In this document: positions 8,395 to 17,300 of the stretch, one piece after another | How positions within the stretch are numbered: position 1 is the first letter of the stretch | How the letters are laid out: every line of letters starts with the position of its first letter | NCBI GenBank assembly: GCA_963741565.1 | Contig: CAVUIK010000010.1 | Span: 186,001 to 250,000 of the forward strand | Length of the DNA: 64,000 bases | Origin: Ga0077555 sp963741565 | GTDB taxonomy: Bacteria > Pseudomonadota > Alphaproteobacteria > Rhizobiales > Hyphomicrobiaceae | Direction: 5' to 3' | Program-made: the position numbers and the translations under genes | Notes under the pieces: model-generated | Told to the model about the DNA's origin: nothing | The model's input: only the letters and a program-made list of their open reading frames with translations | The model's database searches: none

Positions 8395-10155
8395 ATGCTT
8401 ACGTCATTTTCGCGCGTCGCACGTGCTGCGAGCATCATGGGCTTGCTGATTGGCGCCGCGGTCCCAGCATTCAGCCAAACACCAACCATCACAACCTTCG
8501 CAATGCCGTCTGATGTCGGCCCGATATTGGCCGGTCTGTCGGTTGGTTCAGATGGCGCGCTTTGGTTCACCGATCAAAGCCGCAATCGGATCGGCCGGAT
8601 CACGACAGCCGGGTCCGTGACGACATTCCCGATCCTGTCGGCTGGTGCTGGATTGGGTAGAATTCAGCCCGGGCCGGACGGCGCACTCTGGTTCAGCCAA
8701 CCACTCGTAAACAAGATCGGCCGGATGACCACCGCGGGCGTCGTTACGGAGTTCACTGTCCCAACAGCGGCCAGCGGACCAGCTGGCCTTTGGGCCGGCC
8801 CCGATGGCAACATCTGGTTTCCGGAGTTCAATACGAACAAGATCGCCAAACTCACGACCAGCGGAACGTTCACCGAATACAATATCCCGACACTTGCCAG
8901 CCAGCCACGCGGCCTCGGTCCGGGCCCTGATGGCGCGATGTGGTTCGTTGAGCAGGCCGGCAATAAAATTGGTCGCATCACAACGACCGGCGCCATCACC
9001 GAGTTCACGGTGCCAACCCAAAATGCAAACCTTCGATCGATCAAATCCGGGCCGGATGGTGCGCTTTGGTTTGTCGAGCGCAGCGGCGAAAAGATCGGCC
9101 GGATTACAACCAGCGGCTCCTTCACCGAGTTTCCCCTCGTCGCCGGCAGCCGCGCGTCCTATTTGCGTGAGGGTCCCGACGGGGCCATGTGGTTCATCAA
9201 TGACACCGGCAACAAGCTTGGTCGAATCACGATGACCGGCGCGGTGACCGAGTTTTCTTCGCCGGTTCCATTGACCAGCATCGATGCCATCGTCACCGGG
9301 CCTGACGGTAACCTATGGTTTACCGCCGCTTTGCCAACAAATCTGGCGATCGTGGGCTACCTTGTGCCGCCGACACCGACGTCACCGTTGTTCTCGGCAG
9401 TTCTGCCGAGCAGCCGATCGGTCCAGGTCGGATCGACGGCAACCGCCTTCGCCAGCATCATCAACTCCGGTCAGGCTGGCGCAACGGGGTGCAAAATCTC
9501 GCTTGTGGGCGACCTCGCAGCAAACATGTCCTTTCAGACGACCGATCCGCAGACGAATACGCTGACGGGCACACTCAATACGCCGGTTGCGATCGCAGCC
9601 GGGGCGACGCAAAGCTTTTTGATCGCATTTGCTGCCAACGCCCCCAACGTTTCAACAGACGTGCAGCTTGGATATAGCTGCGATGGGCTTCCTGCGGCGG
9701 GCACAATTACGGGTGTGAATACGCTGGCTCTGACCTTCAATGCGACGCCAGCACCGGACGCGATTACCATTGGGCTCACACCATCGGCCGATGGTTATTT
9801 GCGAACTGCTGCGCCAAGCAACACCGAAGTATTTGTGATCTCGTCGATCAATATCGGTGCGGCGGGAAGTCTGACGGCGCGGGTACGACCCTCGACGCCG
9901 TCGCTGCCGTTGACTGCGAGCATCTGCCGGACCAATCCGACAACCGGCGTGTGCACAACACCGCTGGCTCCGACTGTGACGGCGACGATTGCCCAAAATG
10001 AGATCTCGACCTGGGGCGCATTTTTGACGGCGAGCGGCGCCATCCCGAGAGATCCGGGACGCTCGCGCGTCGTCTTCGAGTTCGTCGATCAGAATGGTGT
10101 GGTTCGCGGCTCGACATCGACTGCCGTTACAACAGAGCCGCGGCCAACCCAGTAG
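8395..10155 (+). CDS. secreted Vgb-like (streptogramin lyase family) beta-propeller protein with C-terminal extension
   Basis: Exported protein of 586 residues. A signal peptide ends near AAVPAFSQ. Residues 51 to about 324 form seven blades of 42 residues, each opening GPDGAxWF and containing NKIGRITTxGxxTEF, the pattern of virginiamycin B lyase-like propellers. About 260 further residues form a beta-rich region with repeated PTPTSP- and TxxAxxS-type stretches that I cannot assign. A genuine antibiotic lyase is near 300 residues and cytoplasmic, so resistance should not be inferred; an extracytoplasmic carbohydrate- or surface-binding role is as likely. GGGG six bases before the ATG at 8395 supports this start over a GTG at 8383. 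Confidence 0.8.
   Translation: MLTSFSRVARAASIMGLLIGAAVPAFSQTPTITTFAMPSDVGPILAGLSVGSDGALWFTDQSRNRIGRITTAGSVTTFPILSAGAGLGRIQPGPDGALWFSQPLVNKIGRMTTAGVVTEFTVPTAASGPAGLWAGPDGNIWFPEFNTNKIAKLTTSGTFTEYNIPTLASQPRGLGPGPDGAMWFVEQAGNKIGRITTTGAITEFTVPTQNANLRSIKSGPDGALWFVERSGEKIGRITTSGSFTEFPLVAGSRASYLREGPDGAMWFINDTGNKLGRITMTGAVTEFSSPVPLTSIDAIVTGPDGNLWFTAALPTNLAIVGYLVPPTPTSPLFSAVLPSSRSVQVGSTATAFASIINSGQAGATGCKISLVGDLAANMSFQTTDPQTNTLTGTLNTPVAIAAGATQSFLIAFAANAPNVSTDVQLGYSCDGLPAAGTITGVNTLALTFNATPAPDAITIGLTPSADGYLRTAAPSNTEVFVISSINIGAAGSLTARVRPSTPSLPLTASICRTNPTTGVCTTPLAPTVTATIAQNEISTWGAFLTASGAIPRDPGRSRVVFEFVDQNGVVRGSTSTAVTTEPRPTQ
8545..9366 (+). repeat. in-frame tandem repeat, about 126 bp x 7, inside the Vgb-like gene
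   Basis: Six units of 41-42 codons plus a partial seventh encode the propeller blades. Unit starts are marked by the GPDG motif and a WF dipeptide four residues later. Units differ at the DNA level, so this is an old duplication series rather than a recent expansion. Confidence 0.85.
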
Positions 10156-10243
10156 CGCTGCCATTGGCACGTGCAGCAGCCCCTTTCCACGGGTTTGCCG
10201 CCGTGCATAAGTGCGGCGACGAACCAATCCTCGGGAGACCCCC

Positions 10244-11416
10244 ATGCTGCACCTTGCCGACAACATGAACCGGCTTGGCACCGAGACCGCCTTCGACATC
10301 CTGGCGCGCGCTGCCGAGCTGCAACGGCAGGGCAAGGACGTCATTTCGCTGGGCATCGGCCAACCTGATTTTCAGACGCCGACACATATCGTCGAAGCTG
10401 CCATCAAGGCCCTACGCGATGGCCACCACGGCTATACACCGGCGCAAGGCATTCTGCCGTTACGCGAGGCGGTCTCCCGCGACCTGAAGCGCCGGCATGG
10501 CGTCGAGGTCTCGCCTGACAATGTCGTGATCATGCCCGGCGGCAAGCCGACGATGTTCTTCGCGATCCTGATGTTCGGCCAACCCGGCGCCGAGATCATG
10601 TATCCAGATCCGGGATTCCCGATCTACCGCTCGATGATCGAATACACAGGCTCCAAGCCCGTGCCGATCGTGCTTCGGGAGGCGAACGAGTTCGCGTTCT
10701 CCGCCGACGAGGTGCTGGCTGGCATAACCAGCAAGACATCGCTGATCATTCTCAATACACCCGGCAATCCGACCGGCGGCGCCGTGCCAGAGGCCGAGAT
10801 CAAGAAGCTGGTGAAAGGCCTCGAAAAACATCCGAACGTCGCTATCATGGCCGACGAGATCTATTCGCAGATGCTCTATGGCGGCCGCGAACATGTGAGC
10901 TTCCTGAAATTCCCGGAGATCCGCGACCGGCTAATCATTCTCGACGGCTGGTCGAAGACCTATGCCATGACCGGCTGGCGGCTCGGCTTCTCGGTTTGGC
11001 CGAAAAGCCTGGTCGACAAGGTCGTTCGCCTCGCCGTCAATTGCCATTCTTGCGTCAATGCGCCGACGCAGTTTGCCGGCATTGCTGCGCTCGATGGGCC
11101 TCAAGACGAGGTCGTGAAGATGGTCAAGGCCTTCGACGAGCGCCGCAAGGTCATCATTCCCATGCTGAACCAGCTGCCGGGCTTCAAGTGCGTAGATCCG
11201 GGCGGCGCATTCTATGCATTTCCGAATATCACCGGCACCGGCATGAGCGCGAAAGAGTTGCAAAACAAGATGCTGGAGAAGGCCGGCGTCGCGACGGTTG
11301 CCGGCACCAGCTTCGGCATTCATGGCGAGGGCTACATTCGCTTTTCCTACGCAAACTCGACCGAGAACATCAAGAAGGCGATCGATCGGATCGGGAAACT
11401 GCTCGTCGAAGGCTAG
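10244..11416 (+). CDS. class I pyridoxal-phosphate-dependent aminotransferase
   Basis: Fold-type I aminotransferase of 390 residues, transferring an amino group between an amino acid and a 2-oxoacid. Visible landmarks are LGIGQPDFQTP, the substrate/cofactor loop GGKPTMF, NTPGNPTGG and the Schiff-base lysine K238 in DGWSKTYAMTGWRLGF. The C-terminal arginine segment GYIRFSYA is present. It resembles aspartate/aromatic-type enzymes, but substrate specificity cannot be read. GGGAG lies six bases before the ATG at 10244, which I prefer to an upstream in-frame start at 10211. It stands alone between the lyase gene and a VOC gene on the same strand. Confidence 0.88.
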   Translation: MLHLADNMNRLGTETAFDILARAAELQRQGKDVISLGIGQPDFQTPTHIVEAAIKALRDGHHGYTPAQGILPLREAVSRDLKRRHGVEVSPDNVVIMPGGKPTMFFAILMFGQPGAEIMYPDPGFPIYRSMIEYTGSKPVPIVLREANEFAFSADEVLAGITSKTSLIILNTPGNPTGGAVPEAEIKKLVKGLEKHPNVAIMADEIYSQMLYGGREHVSFLKFPEIRDRLIILDGWSKTYAMTGWRLGFSVWPKSLVDKVVRLAVNCHSCVNAPTQFAGIAALDGPQDEVVKMVKAFDERRKVIIPMLNQLPGFKCVDPGGAFYAFPNITGTGMSAKELQNKMLEKAGVATVAGTSFGIHGEGYIRFSYANSTENIKKAIDRIGKLLVEG

Positions 11417-11479
11417 GCTGGTGGCCAGTGGCCTGCTACAGCGTTATGGTTCGGCAGGCATTTCAAGCAGGAGGCTGCC

Positions 11480-12061
11480 ATGGTCAGCAAGGCCGTTACG
11501 CCGGTTGGGCTCAATCACCTCGTCCTGAACGTTCGCGATCTCGCAGAATCGCATGCGTTTTGGACCGAGATCGTAGGCTTCAAGCAGGTCGCCGAGTTAC
11601 ATGCCACGCCGACGCGTCCGAACCCGCCGAAGTTGCGATTCTACAGCGGCGATCGCGGTGGCGGTGTCCTGAGCCATCACGACCTGGCTTTGATGGAGAC
11701 TCCGAACTTACCGCGGCCCGCTGACAACGGAGCCACGGGCGGAATTCCGAGCGCGATCGGCCACATCGCTGTGACACTTCCGAGCCGTGAGGCGTGGCTC
11801 GAGCAGCTTGCTCACATGCAATCCCGCAATGTGAGTTTCGATCGACGGATCGAGCATGGTATGACGCATAGCGTCTACATCCGCGATCCAAACGGCTATA
11901 GTGTCGAGCTACTCTACGACCTCCCGCGCGATATTTGGGAAGGCGACATTGATGCCGCGCAGAACTACGCCGTGCACCTCCCGACCGAAGGACCCGAGGC
12001 CCTGCAGGATCGAACCGAAGGTCTGCCCGTGTTCAAGACAAAGCAGCCAGCTTCGACGTAG
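11480..12061 (+). CDS. VOC family protein (glyoxalase/extradiol dioxygenase fold)
   Basis: Vicinal-oxygen-chelate protein of 193 residues with two beta-alpha-beta-beta-beta halves. The metal ligands expected for the fold are present: His in GLNHLVLNV near residue 13, His in IGHIAVT near residue 95 and Glu in GYSVELLYD near the end of the second half. It resembles catechol-2,3-dioxygenase-like proteins but could also be an isomerase or hydrolase. GGAGG precedes the ATG. It follows the aminotransferase by about 60 bases and converges on the HbpS-like gene. Confidence 0.8.
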   Translation: MVSKAVTPVGLNHLVLNVRDLAESHAFWTEIVGFKQVAELHATPTRPNPPKLRFYSGDRGGGVLSHHDLALMETPNLPRPADNGATGGIPSAIGHIAVTLPSREAWLEQLAHMQSRNVSFDRRIEHGMTHSVYIRDPNGYSVELLYDLPRDIWEGDIDAAQNYAVHLPTEGPEALQDRTEGLPVFKTKQPAST

Positions 12062-12096
12062 CGAGCAAGCCAATTGAGCTGACAGACCAGCGGAAA

Positions 12097-12129
12097 ACCG
12101 GGCTGTGGCCGAAACCGCAGCAGCCCGGT
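12097..12129 (-). terminator. intrinsic terminator for the HbpS-like gene
   Basis: ACCGGGCTG at 12097-12105 and CAGCCCGGT at 12121-12129 form a nine-base stem with a 15-base loop. Read on the minus strand it is followed by TTTT, so it fits the end of the leftward gene; the plus strand has no T run. Confidence 0.55.
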
Positions 12130-12137
12130 GCCACCAG

Positions 12138-12626
12138 CTATTTTGCTGCCGCGGCTCCAGCCATGGCGACCTGTGCGTCCTGCTCAGATGTTACGCCTGA
12201 CACGCCGATTGCACCGACGACCTTCCCGTCGGCGATGACCGGCACACCGCCTTCAAGGGCGGTCACATTGCGCGCCGATAGCAACCGTAAGCCGGCGCCG
12301 CCGCCTGCAACAACATCTTGCAACGCCTTGGTCGGGCGGCGGAAGTCGAGTGCTGTCCGTGCTTTGCCGATCGCAATGTCCACCGATCCGGTTTGCGTGC
12401 TGTCGAGTTTCACCAGCAAAATCAGCGAGCCGGTCGTATCCAGGATCGCAATTGCGACCGGCCAATTGTTCTTCTTGGCTTCGGCCTCTGATGCAGCCAT
12501 GGCCTTTTTAGCAGCTTCGAGCGACATCGGAGCCCCGTAGGCCGGCGGTGGCGTCTGGGCAGAGGTCGTCACAGTCGCCATCGTCATCAGCGCCGCTGCT
12601 GCAATCAATATCTTGCACCGATTCAT
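12138..12626 (-). CDS. heme-binding GlcG/HbpS-family protein, exported
   Basis: Small exported protein of 162 residues. A signal peptide (ILIAAAALMTMATVTTSAQ) precedes a GlcG/HbpS domain, recognised by MSLEAAKKAMAASEAEAKK, the strand VAIAILDTTGSLILLVKLD and the C-terminal GGVPVIADGKVVGAIGVSG. Characterised members bind heme or degradation products; many are annotated only by fold. GGAGGA lies just before the ATG at 12626, so the in-frame ATG at 12641 was not used. It ends with its own terminator-like hairpin and appears monocistronic. Confidence 0.82.
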   Translation of the reverse strand: MNRCKILIAAAALMTMATVTTSAQTPPPAYGAPMSLEAAKKAMAASEAEAKKNNWPVAIAILDTTGSLILLVKLDSTQTGSVDIAIGKARTALDFRRPTKALQDVVAGGGAGLRLLSARNVTALEGGVPVIADGKVVGAIGVSGVTSEQDAQVAMAGAAAAK

Positions 12627-12810
12627 GTTTCCTCCGGTCACACGTTTATTGTCACTTTGGGGTCATCCCCCTGGGACTGTGCCCGCGAGAAAAAGTGTTG
12701 ACCAGGCACATTCCCGTGTCCAGCCCGCTGATTGATCTCAATCCTTTGTTTACCAAGCTTGGCCACACTCATCGCCTCTGGCCATTGCCGCCGGATGCGT
12801 GAGGTCTCGT

Positions 12811-13176
12811 ATGAAGGCGCTCGTCTTTTTTTTGGCGCTGCTGGCTACAGCCAAGGTCGGATACCAGGAATATCTGGTGCGGTCGGCGACCAATGAGGTC
12901 ATTGTCGCTGCCTACCGAGACCGAGCCATCACGGCATGCCAGCGGGATGCCAAAGGTTCGACCTTGGCCACCGCCGGCGCCTGGTCAAAACCGGACAGCG
13001 TCAGGCTGGTCATCGGCAAAAGCAATCTTGCCGTCTATTTCTGGCAGGTCGATCACGCGCTGTGGCAGGCCCGGTTCAAGAACCCTTACCTGCACGTTGC
13101 TGCCACGGACAAGCGATCCAGCATCTATTGCGAATTCGACATCGTGCACGGTTCGGCATCCGTCTATCGGATGTAG
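12811..13176 (+). CDS. hypothetical exported protein
   Basis: Unrecognised protein of 121 residues. The N-terminus KALVFFLALLATAKVGYQEYLV is a signal peptide or membrane anchor. The rest has two cysteines (in ITACQRD and SIYCEFD) that could pair in the periplasm. GTGAGG precedes the ATG at 12811 by seven bases; an in-frame GTG at 12799 is the alternative. It converges on the large hypothetical gene with two bases between stops. Codon use looks like its neighbours, which together with the signal segment makes a real gene likely. Confidence 0.65.
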   Translation: MKALVFFLALLATAKVGYQEYLVRSATNEVIVAAYRDRAITACQRDAKGSTLATAGAWSKPDSVRLVIGKSNLAVYFWQVDHALWQARFKNPYLHVAATDKRSSIYCEFDIVHGSASVYRM

Positions 13177-13178
13177 GC

Positions 13179-15065
13179 CTAATTGTTTGCCATCCGCGGC
13201 CAGCTGACGAACACGGCTTCGAGCGCAAGCCGGCGCGCGTCAGGCTCAAGGCCCGCGCGCCGCAACGCCCTGATCGCATCGCCAAGTGCGATCATGTGCG
13301 CGCCTTCGGCGCTGGTTGGACCCAGCGCCTTCAAGGTAAGCAAGATCGTTCGCGCGAATTCCTTCTTCTTCGCCGCATCGTTGAGCTGGGTCAGTACGCC
13401 AGTCTCCGGCAGGTGCCCCGTGGACGGCTGAGAGGTCCGGCTCGCCGCCTCCCAAAGCGGGATCGGAATCTGGTAGTCGAGCGCATCCAGAACCGTCGCC
13501 AAGCGATGCAGCAACTCGCCGCCCATCCGTCCGCGCAACGCAAACTGCTCCGCGTGAACTAGGTTCTCACCACGCGGGCCCTGCCACTTCGGGTCCGCAA
13601 GATCGATCAGAACCAGCCAGTGCTGGAGCGGGCCCACCCTCTCGGACGGCTGCAGCGATGCGGTCCAGGCCTTGGCCTTGTCGTAGCGGCCAGCGGCGAG
13701 ATTGATCTCGATCGCGGTTTCGGCAAACCAGCTGATCTCCTGCGCCGGCGCCAGCCCTTCCACAGACTTGGCCAGCATATCTGCGACGGGCATATAGAGG
13801 CCGGTCCGGCGCGCGTCGTCGAGCAGGGCACGGGCCAGCCGCGTCTTTTTCATCGGCGTGCGTTCGGCTTCCGTTGCCTTGAACAGCAGAGCGCGCCGCA
13901 GTCCGGGATTGTTGCGTGCCGCGAGCGGGTCGGCAAGCTCGTCGGCCCCGAATGATTGCGCACGATAGATGCCCGCCAACACATCCGGTGTCAGGGCATT
14001 GTAGCGGGCCGCGGCTTCGGCAGCGGCAACTTTCAGAGACGGCTCGCCGGCCAACCCGGTCGCAATCGCGACCAGCAGCGCCGGCTCCGCTTGCTCGAGA
14101 ACTTGTGCCGGCAATTCGGCCTTCGCCAGTTCGAAAAAGCGGTAATCCAACAGGGAGAGGCGCTTGCCCGAAGGAACCTTCACCGGCTCGCCCGCAACCA
14201 GCGTGTCAAGCACTGCCAGCGCCTGCGGCGCACTCACCGTTTCGCTCCGCGCCAGTTCCACTGTCAGCCCGGCGGCGGTCGTATCGCCAGCAGCTGCCTG
14301 GCAATAACCGTTGAGTAGCAGGATCTCGCCGCGAATCTGAACTGGCAGATCGGTTTGATTTTTAACCGCACTTCTGGCCAAAGAGCAGCCCGTCTCGCGG
14401 TCGCCAATGCCGATGCTGGTGCGGGCAACGAGGGCAGCGAGCAGCGGATCCGCTGGGGCTTGGCCGGATTTCAGGCGCTCGCCCAGCTCGGCGGTCAACC
14501 CGCTTCGATAGAGAGCCTCGATCCGCAGCGCCTCGAACGGGGCCGTACCCGGGCCCGATTGCATCGGGGTCGCCTGGGTCGACCAGATCCGCTTCCACAA
14601 GCTGTGCATGGCGGCGGATCGCGGCGGCACTTCGAGGCCACCGACAAGTGTCTCGACGGCTTTTGCATCGAGGCCCTGCCAAAGCTCCATTGGCAGGCCT
14701 GATCCGTCGCTTGCGATAACGGGCTGCAGCTCTCCGCGGTCAACTGTTCGCGCCCGTTCACCAACTGGCGGCGAAAGCGGGCTTGCGGTAACCGGTCCAG
14801 GTGCATCTCTCCCAAAGCTCGGCTCGTCTTGCCTGCCGCCAGCGGGCCGCTGGAACTGTTCCGGATTGTTCCATGGTTTGCTGCCGATACCGTCCATCGA
14901 CGGCAGCGCCGTCCTGGCCGGCTCAGGCGGCGGGGCATTGCGGCTGGCGCGCGGTGCCTGGTCCCGGTCCTTGAAGGGGTTCCAGCCGTCCTCGGCGCTG
15001 ATGGGGGCTACCGACGCTAGAACGAGCCCCAGCCCCAGGACAGCAGCACGATTGCAACATGGCAT
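13179..15065 (-). CDS. large exported hypothetical protein, helical-repeat type
   Basis: Protein of 628 residues with an N-terminal signal peptide (AAVLGLGLVLASVAPISAED). Residues 25-130 are a proline-rich, low-complexity linker. The remainder is an alanine/leucine-rich alpha-helical solenoid, with repeated LAxxLxxxA-type segments that suggest TPR- or SEL1-like helical repeats, although no clean 34-residue register is visible. I do not recognise a catalytic motif. It is preceded by a 47-residue membrane protein gene 18 bases upstream on the same strand, and the pair is divergent from aroK. A periplasmic scaffold or envelope role is inference only. Confidence 0.75.
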   Translation of the reverse strand: MPCCNRAAVLGLGLVLASVAPISAEDGWNPFKDRDQAPRASRNAPPPEPARTALPSMDGIGSKPWNNPEQFQRPAGGRQDEPSFGRDAPGPVTASPLSPPVGERARTVDRGELQPVIASDGSGLPMELWQGLDAKAVETLVGGLEVPPRSAAMHSLWKRIWSTQATPMQSGPGTAPFEALRIEALYRSGLTAELGERLKSGQAPADPLLAALVARTSIGIGDRETGCSLARSAVKNQTDLPVQIRGEILLLNGYCQAAAGDTTAAGLTVELARSETVSAPQALAVLDTLVAGEPVKVPSGKRLSLLDYRFFELAKAELPAQVLEQAEPALLVAIATGLAGEPSLKVAAAEAAARYNALTPDVLAGIYRAQSFGADELADPLAARNNPGLRRALLFKATEAERTPMKKTRLARALLDDARRTGLYMPVADMLAKSVEGLAPAQEISWFAETAIEINLAAGRYDKAKAWTASLQPSERVGPLQHWLVLIDLADPKWQGPRGENLVHAEQFALRGRMGGELLHRLATVLDALDYQIPIPLWEAASRTSQPSTGHLPETGVLTQLNDAAKKKEFARTILLTLKALGPTSAEGAHMIALGDAIRALRRAGLEPDARRLALEAVFVSWPRMANN

Positions 15066-15083
15066 AGCGCGGTGGTCCTCAGA

Positions 15084-15227
15084 CTACCGGCGCACCTTCA
15101 CTCCAGGCACCGGATTGGTCACTTCTTTTGGTTCCGGTTCGAAGAACTCCGACAGCACGAACAGTCCGCCGACGGTGACGGCCGACAGCAAACCGACGAC
15201 AAACATGAAGCGGAGCAGACTTGGCAT
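15084..15227 (-). CDS. 47-residue single-pass membrane protein
   Basis: Short gene encoding a hydrophobic N-terminal helix (LLRFMFVVGLLSAVTVGGLFVL) followed by an acidic-proline turn EFFEPEPKEVT and a basic end. It sits 18 bases upstream of the large exported hypothetical gene and reads the same way, so it is probably the first gene of a two-gene operon. The frame is open much further upstream, but that part is antisense to aroK and has no protein character. No function is recognised. Confidence 0.6.
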   Translation of the reverse strand: MPSLLRFMFVVGLLSAVTVGGLFVLSEFFEPEPKEVTNPVPGVKVRR

Positions 15228-15434
15228 TCGGGAACCCGTGAGATCCAGTTGGTATTCATGTAAATTGGCGTCATTATGACCCGAAGCACGGCCAGATCCA
15301 AAGCTGGGACTTCGGGCTTTGTGCGGACGGTTAGAAAAGCCGTCTACGGCCTTGAAAGGATTGGACTTGGTTTCAAGTTGCACAGACCCTGCCGGCGACC
15401 TCCGTCGGCCTGCCAACGTCGCCGGACGGACAAA

Positions 15435-16046
15435 ATGATTCGGCTGAGATGGTACCGCCGCGCCCAGCAGGACGACGCCCAAGCGCAGTCGGTCCGCAAG
15501 CGCCTTGGCAACCGGTCGATCGTCATGATCGGCCTGATGGGTTGCGGCAAGTCGTCGATTGGGCGGCGCCTCGCTACCCGCCTCTCGGTCCCGTTCGTCG
15601 ACGCCGACGATGAAATTGAGCGCGTTGCCTATAAATCGATTCCGGAGATTTTCGAGGATGAGGGCGAGGCCTTCTTCCGCGATCGCGAATGCAAGGTCAT
15701 CGGCCGGCTGCTCCAGAACGGTCCCCAAGTGCTGGCGACCGGTGGCGGCGCCTACATGAACGCTCAAACGCGTGACAACATTCGCCTCGCCGGATTTTCG
15801 GTTTGGCTGAAGGCGGATCTCCCGATCCTGATGCGGCGAGTCATGAAGCGCGACAATCGCCCGCTCTTGAAAGCCGCCGACCCGGAAGCTGTCATGCGCC
15901 GCCTGATGGCCGAACGGTATCCGGTTTACGCTGACGCCAATCTGATTGTCGAAAGCCGGGAAACGCCACACGAGGCCGTGGTTGGCGAGATCGTCACCGC
16001 ATTGGTCGATCACCTGGACCTCGTCGCGACCGTGAAGGTCAGGTAA
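15435..16046 (+). CDS. aroK: shikimate kinase
   Basis: Shikimate kinase, phosphorylating shikimate at O3 in the chorismate pathway. The P-loop GLMGCGKS is at residues 33-40. The shikimate-binding DADDEIE, the FRDRECKVI segment, GGGAYM and the lid arginines (RDNRPLL) follow. The 203-residue protein has a 30-residue basic N-terminal extension, common in this group. I placed the start at the ATG at 15435; the frame stays open to 15276 without a convincing site. aroB follows 51 bases downstream, forming an aroK-aroB operon that probably extends into the CorC-like gene. Confidence 0.92.
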   Translation: MIRLRWYRRAQQDDAQAQSVRKRLGNRSIVMIGLMGCGKSSIGRRLATRLSVPFVDADDEIERVAYKSIPEIFEDEGEAFFRDRECKVIGRLLQNGPQVLATGGGAYMNAQTRDNIRLAGFSVWLKADLPILMRRVMKRDNRPLLKAADPEAVMRRLMAERYPVYADANLIVESRETPHEAVVGEIVTALVDHLDLVATVKVR

Positions 16047-16097
16047 CCACACGCCATCCGATACCCCGCATGAACCCATCGTGGATACCGCACTCCA

Positions 16098-17249
16098 ATG
16101 CCGAACGAGCCACAAACACCGCGTCCGATCAGCCCGGCGACCCAGGTCAACGTCGCGCTCGCCGAACGCCGCTATGAGGTCCTGATCGGACCCGGCCTCC
16201 TAGGCCAGGCCGCCGATCTGATCGCCAGACAGCTCGGCGCGGCGGGCAAATGCGGGATCGTCACCGACGAGAACGTTGCGGCACGCCACCTAAAACCACT
16301 GGAGGCGCAACTCGCCGCCGCCGGCCGCCATGCGGGCACAGTCGTTCTGAAGCCCGGCGAAACCACCAAGAGCCTGGAGCAGCTCGGCGCCGTCTGCGAC
16401 CAACTGCTCGCCATGGGCCTCGAACGCCGCGATTTCGTCATCGCCCTTGGCGGCGGGGTGATCGGCGATCTCTCGGGCTTCGCGGCCAGCATCCTGCGCC
16501 GGGGCATTCGCTTCGTGCAAATCCCAACGACGCTGCTGGCCCAGGTTGACAGCTCGGTCGGCGGCAAGACCGGCATCAATACGCGACACGGCAAGAACCT
16601 GCTTGGCGCCTTCCACCAGCCGAGCCTGGTGCTCGCCGACACCGATGTGCTGACAACGCTATCGGCCCGCGAGATGCGCGCCGGTTATGCCGAAGTGGTC
16701 AAATACGGCCTGCTCGGCGACGCCCCGTTCTACAACTGGCTCGACCGCCATTGGCAAAGTCTGTTCGGCAACGACCCGGCCTACCTCACCGAAGCCGTCG
16801 GCCGCAGCGTCTCGGCCAAAGCGGCAATCGTTGCGCGTGACGAGACCGAGACCGGCGACCGGATGCTGCTCAATCTCGGTCACACCTTCGGCCACGCATT
16901 GGAGGCCTGGGCTGGATATTCGGACCGCCTGCTGCATGGCGAGGCCGTCGCCATCGGCATGGCGCAGGCATTCCGGTTCTCCGAGGCGGAAGGTTTGCTT
17001 GCCCCTGGAGCGGCAGCGCGTGTCGAGGCGCACCTCAAAACCGTCGGCTTGCCGACCCGCGTGTGCGATATCCCGGGAGCCGCGGGCCCCGATGTCGACA
17101 CGCTGCTGCGCCTGATGGCGCAAGACAAGAAAGTTCAAGGCGGCCGCATGACGTTCATTCTCGTGCGCGGGATAGGCGAAGCCTTCGTTACCCGCGATGT
17201 GCCGCCGGACCGTTTGCGCACGTTCCTCGAGCGCGAAATCGCGCGATGA
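16098..17249 (+). CDS. aroB: 3-dehydroquinate synthase
   Basis: Converts DAHP to 3-dehydroquinate, step two of the shikimate pathway, using NAD+ and a divalent metal. The 383-residue protein shows the NAD-binding GGGVIGDLSGFAAS, the VDSSVGGKTGIN segment, EVVKYGLL and the metal-binding HTFGHALEA plus LHGEAVAIGM. Length is standard. It follows aroK on the same strand and is followed by a CorC/HlyC-type gene after 51 bases. Confidence 0.96.
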   Translation: MPNEPQTPRPISPATQVNVALAERRYEVLIGPGLLGQAADLIARQLGAAGKCGIVTDENVAARHLKPLEAQLAAAGRHAGTVVLKPGETTKSLEQLGAVCDQLLAMGLERRDFVIALGGGVIGDLSGFAASILRRGIRFVQIPTTLLAQVDSSVGGKTGINTRHGKNLLGAFHQPSLVLADTDVLTTLSAREMRAGYAEVVKYGLLGDAPFYNWLDRHWQSLFGNDPAYLTEAVGRSVSAKAAIVARDETETGDRMLLNLGHTFGHALEAWAGYSDRLLHGEAVAIGMAQAFRFSEAEGLLAPGAAARVEAHLKTVGLPTRVCDIPGAAGPDVDTLLRLMAQDKKVQGGRMTFILVRGIGEAFVTRDVPPDRLRTFLEREIAR

Positions 17250-17300
17250 CGGCACCCATCGGCACAAGCTCGTGCCTTGCATCTACCCGACGGTAAAGAA

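Noticed and set aside
8395..10155. Streptogramin (virginiamycin B) resistance gene
   Set aside because: Exported, with a long extra domain; the propeller repeat alone does not show lyase activity.
15228..16115. Open minus-strand frame extending upstream of the 47-residue protein
   Set aside because: The extension is antisense to aroK and only the last 47 codons have protein character.
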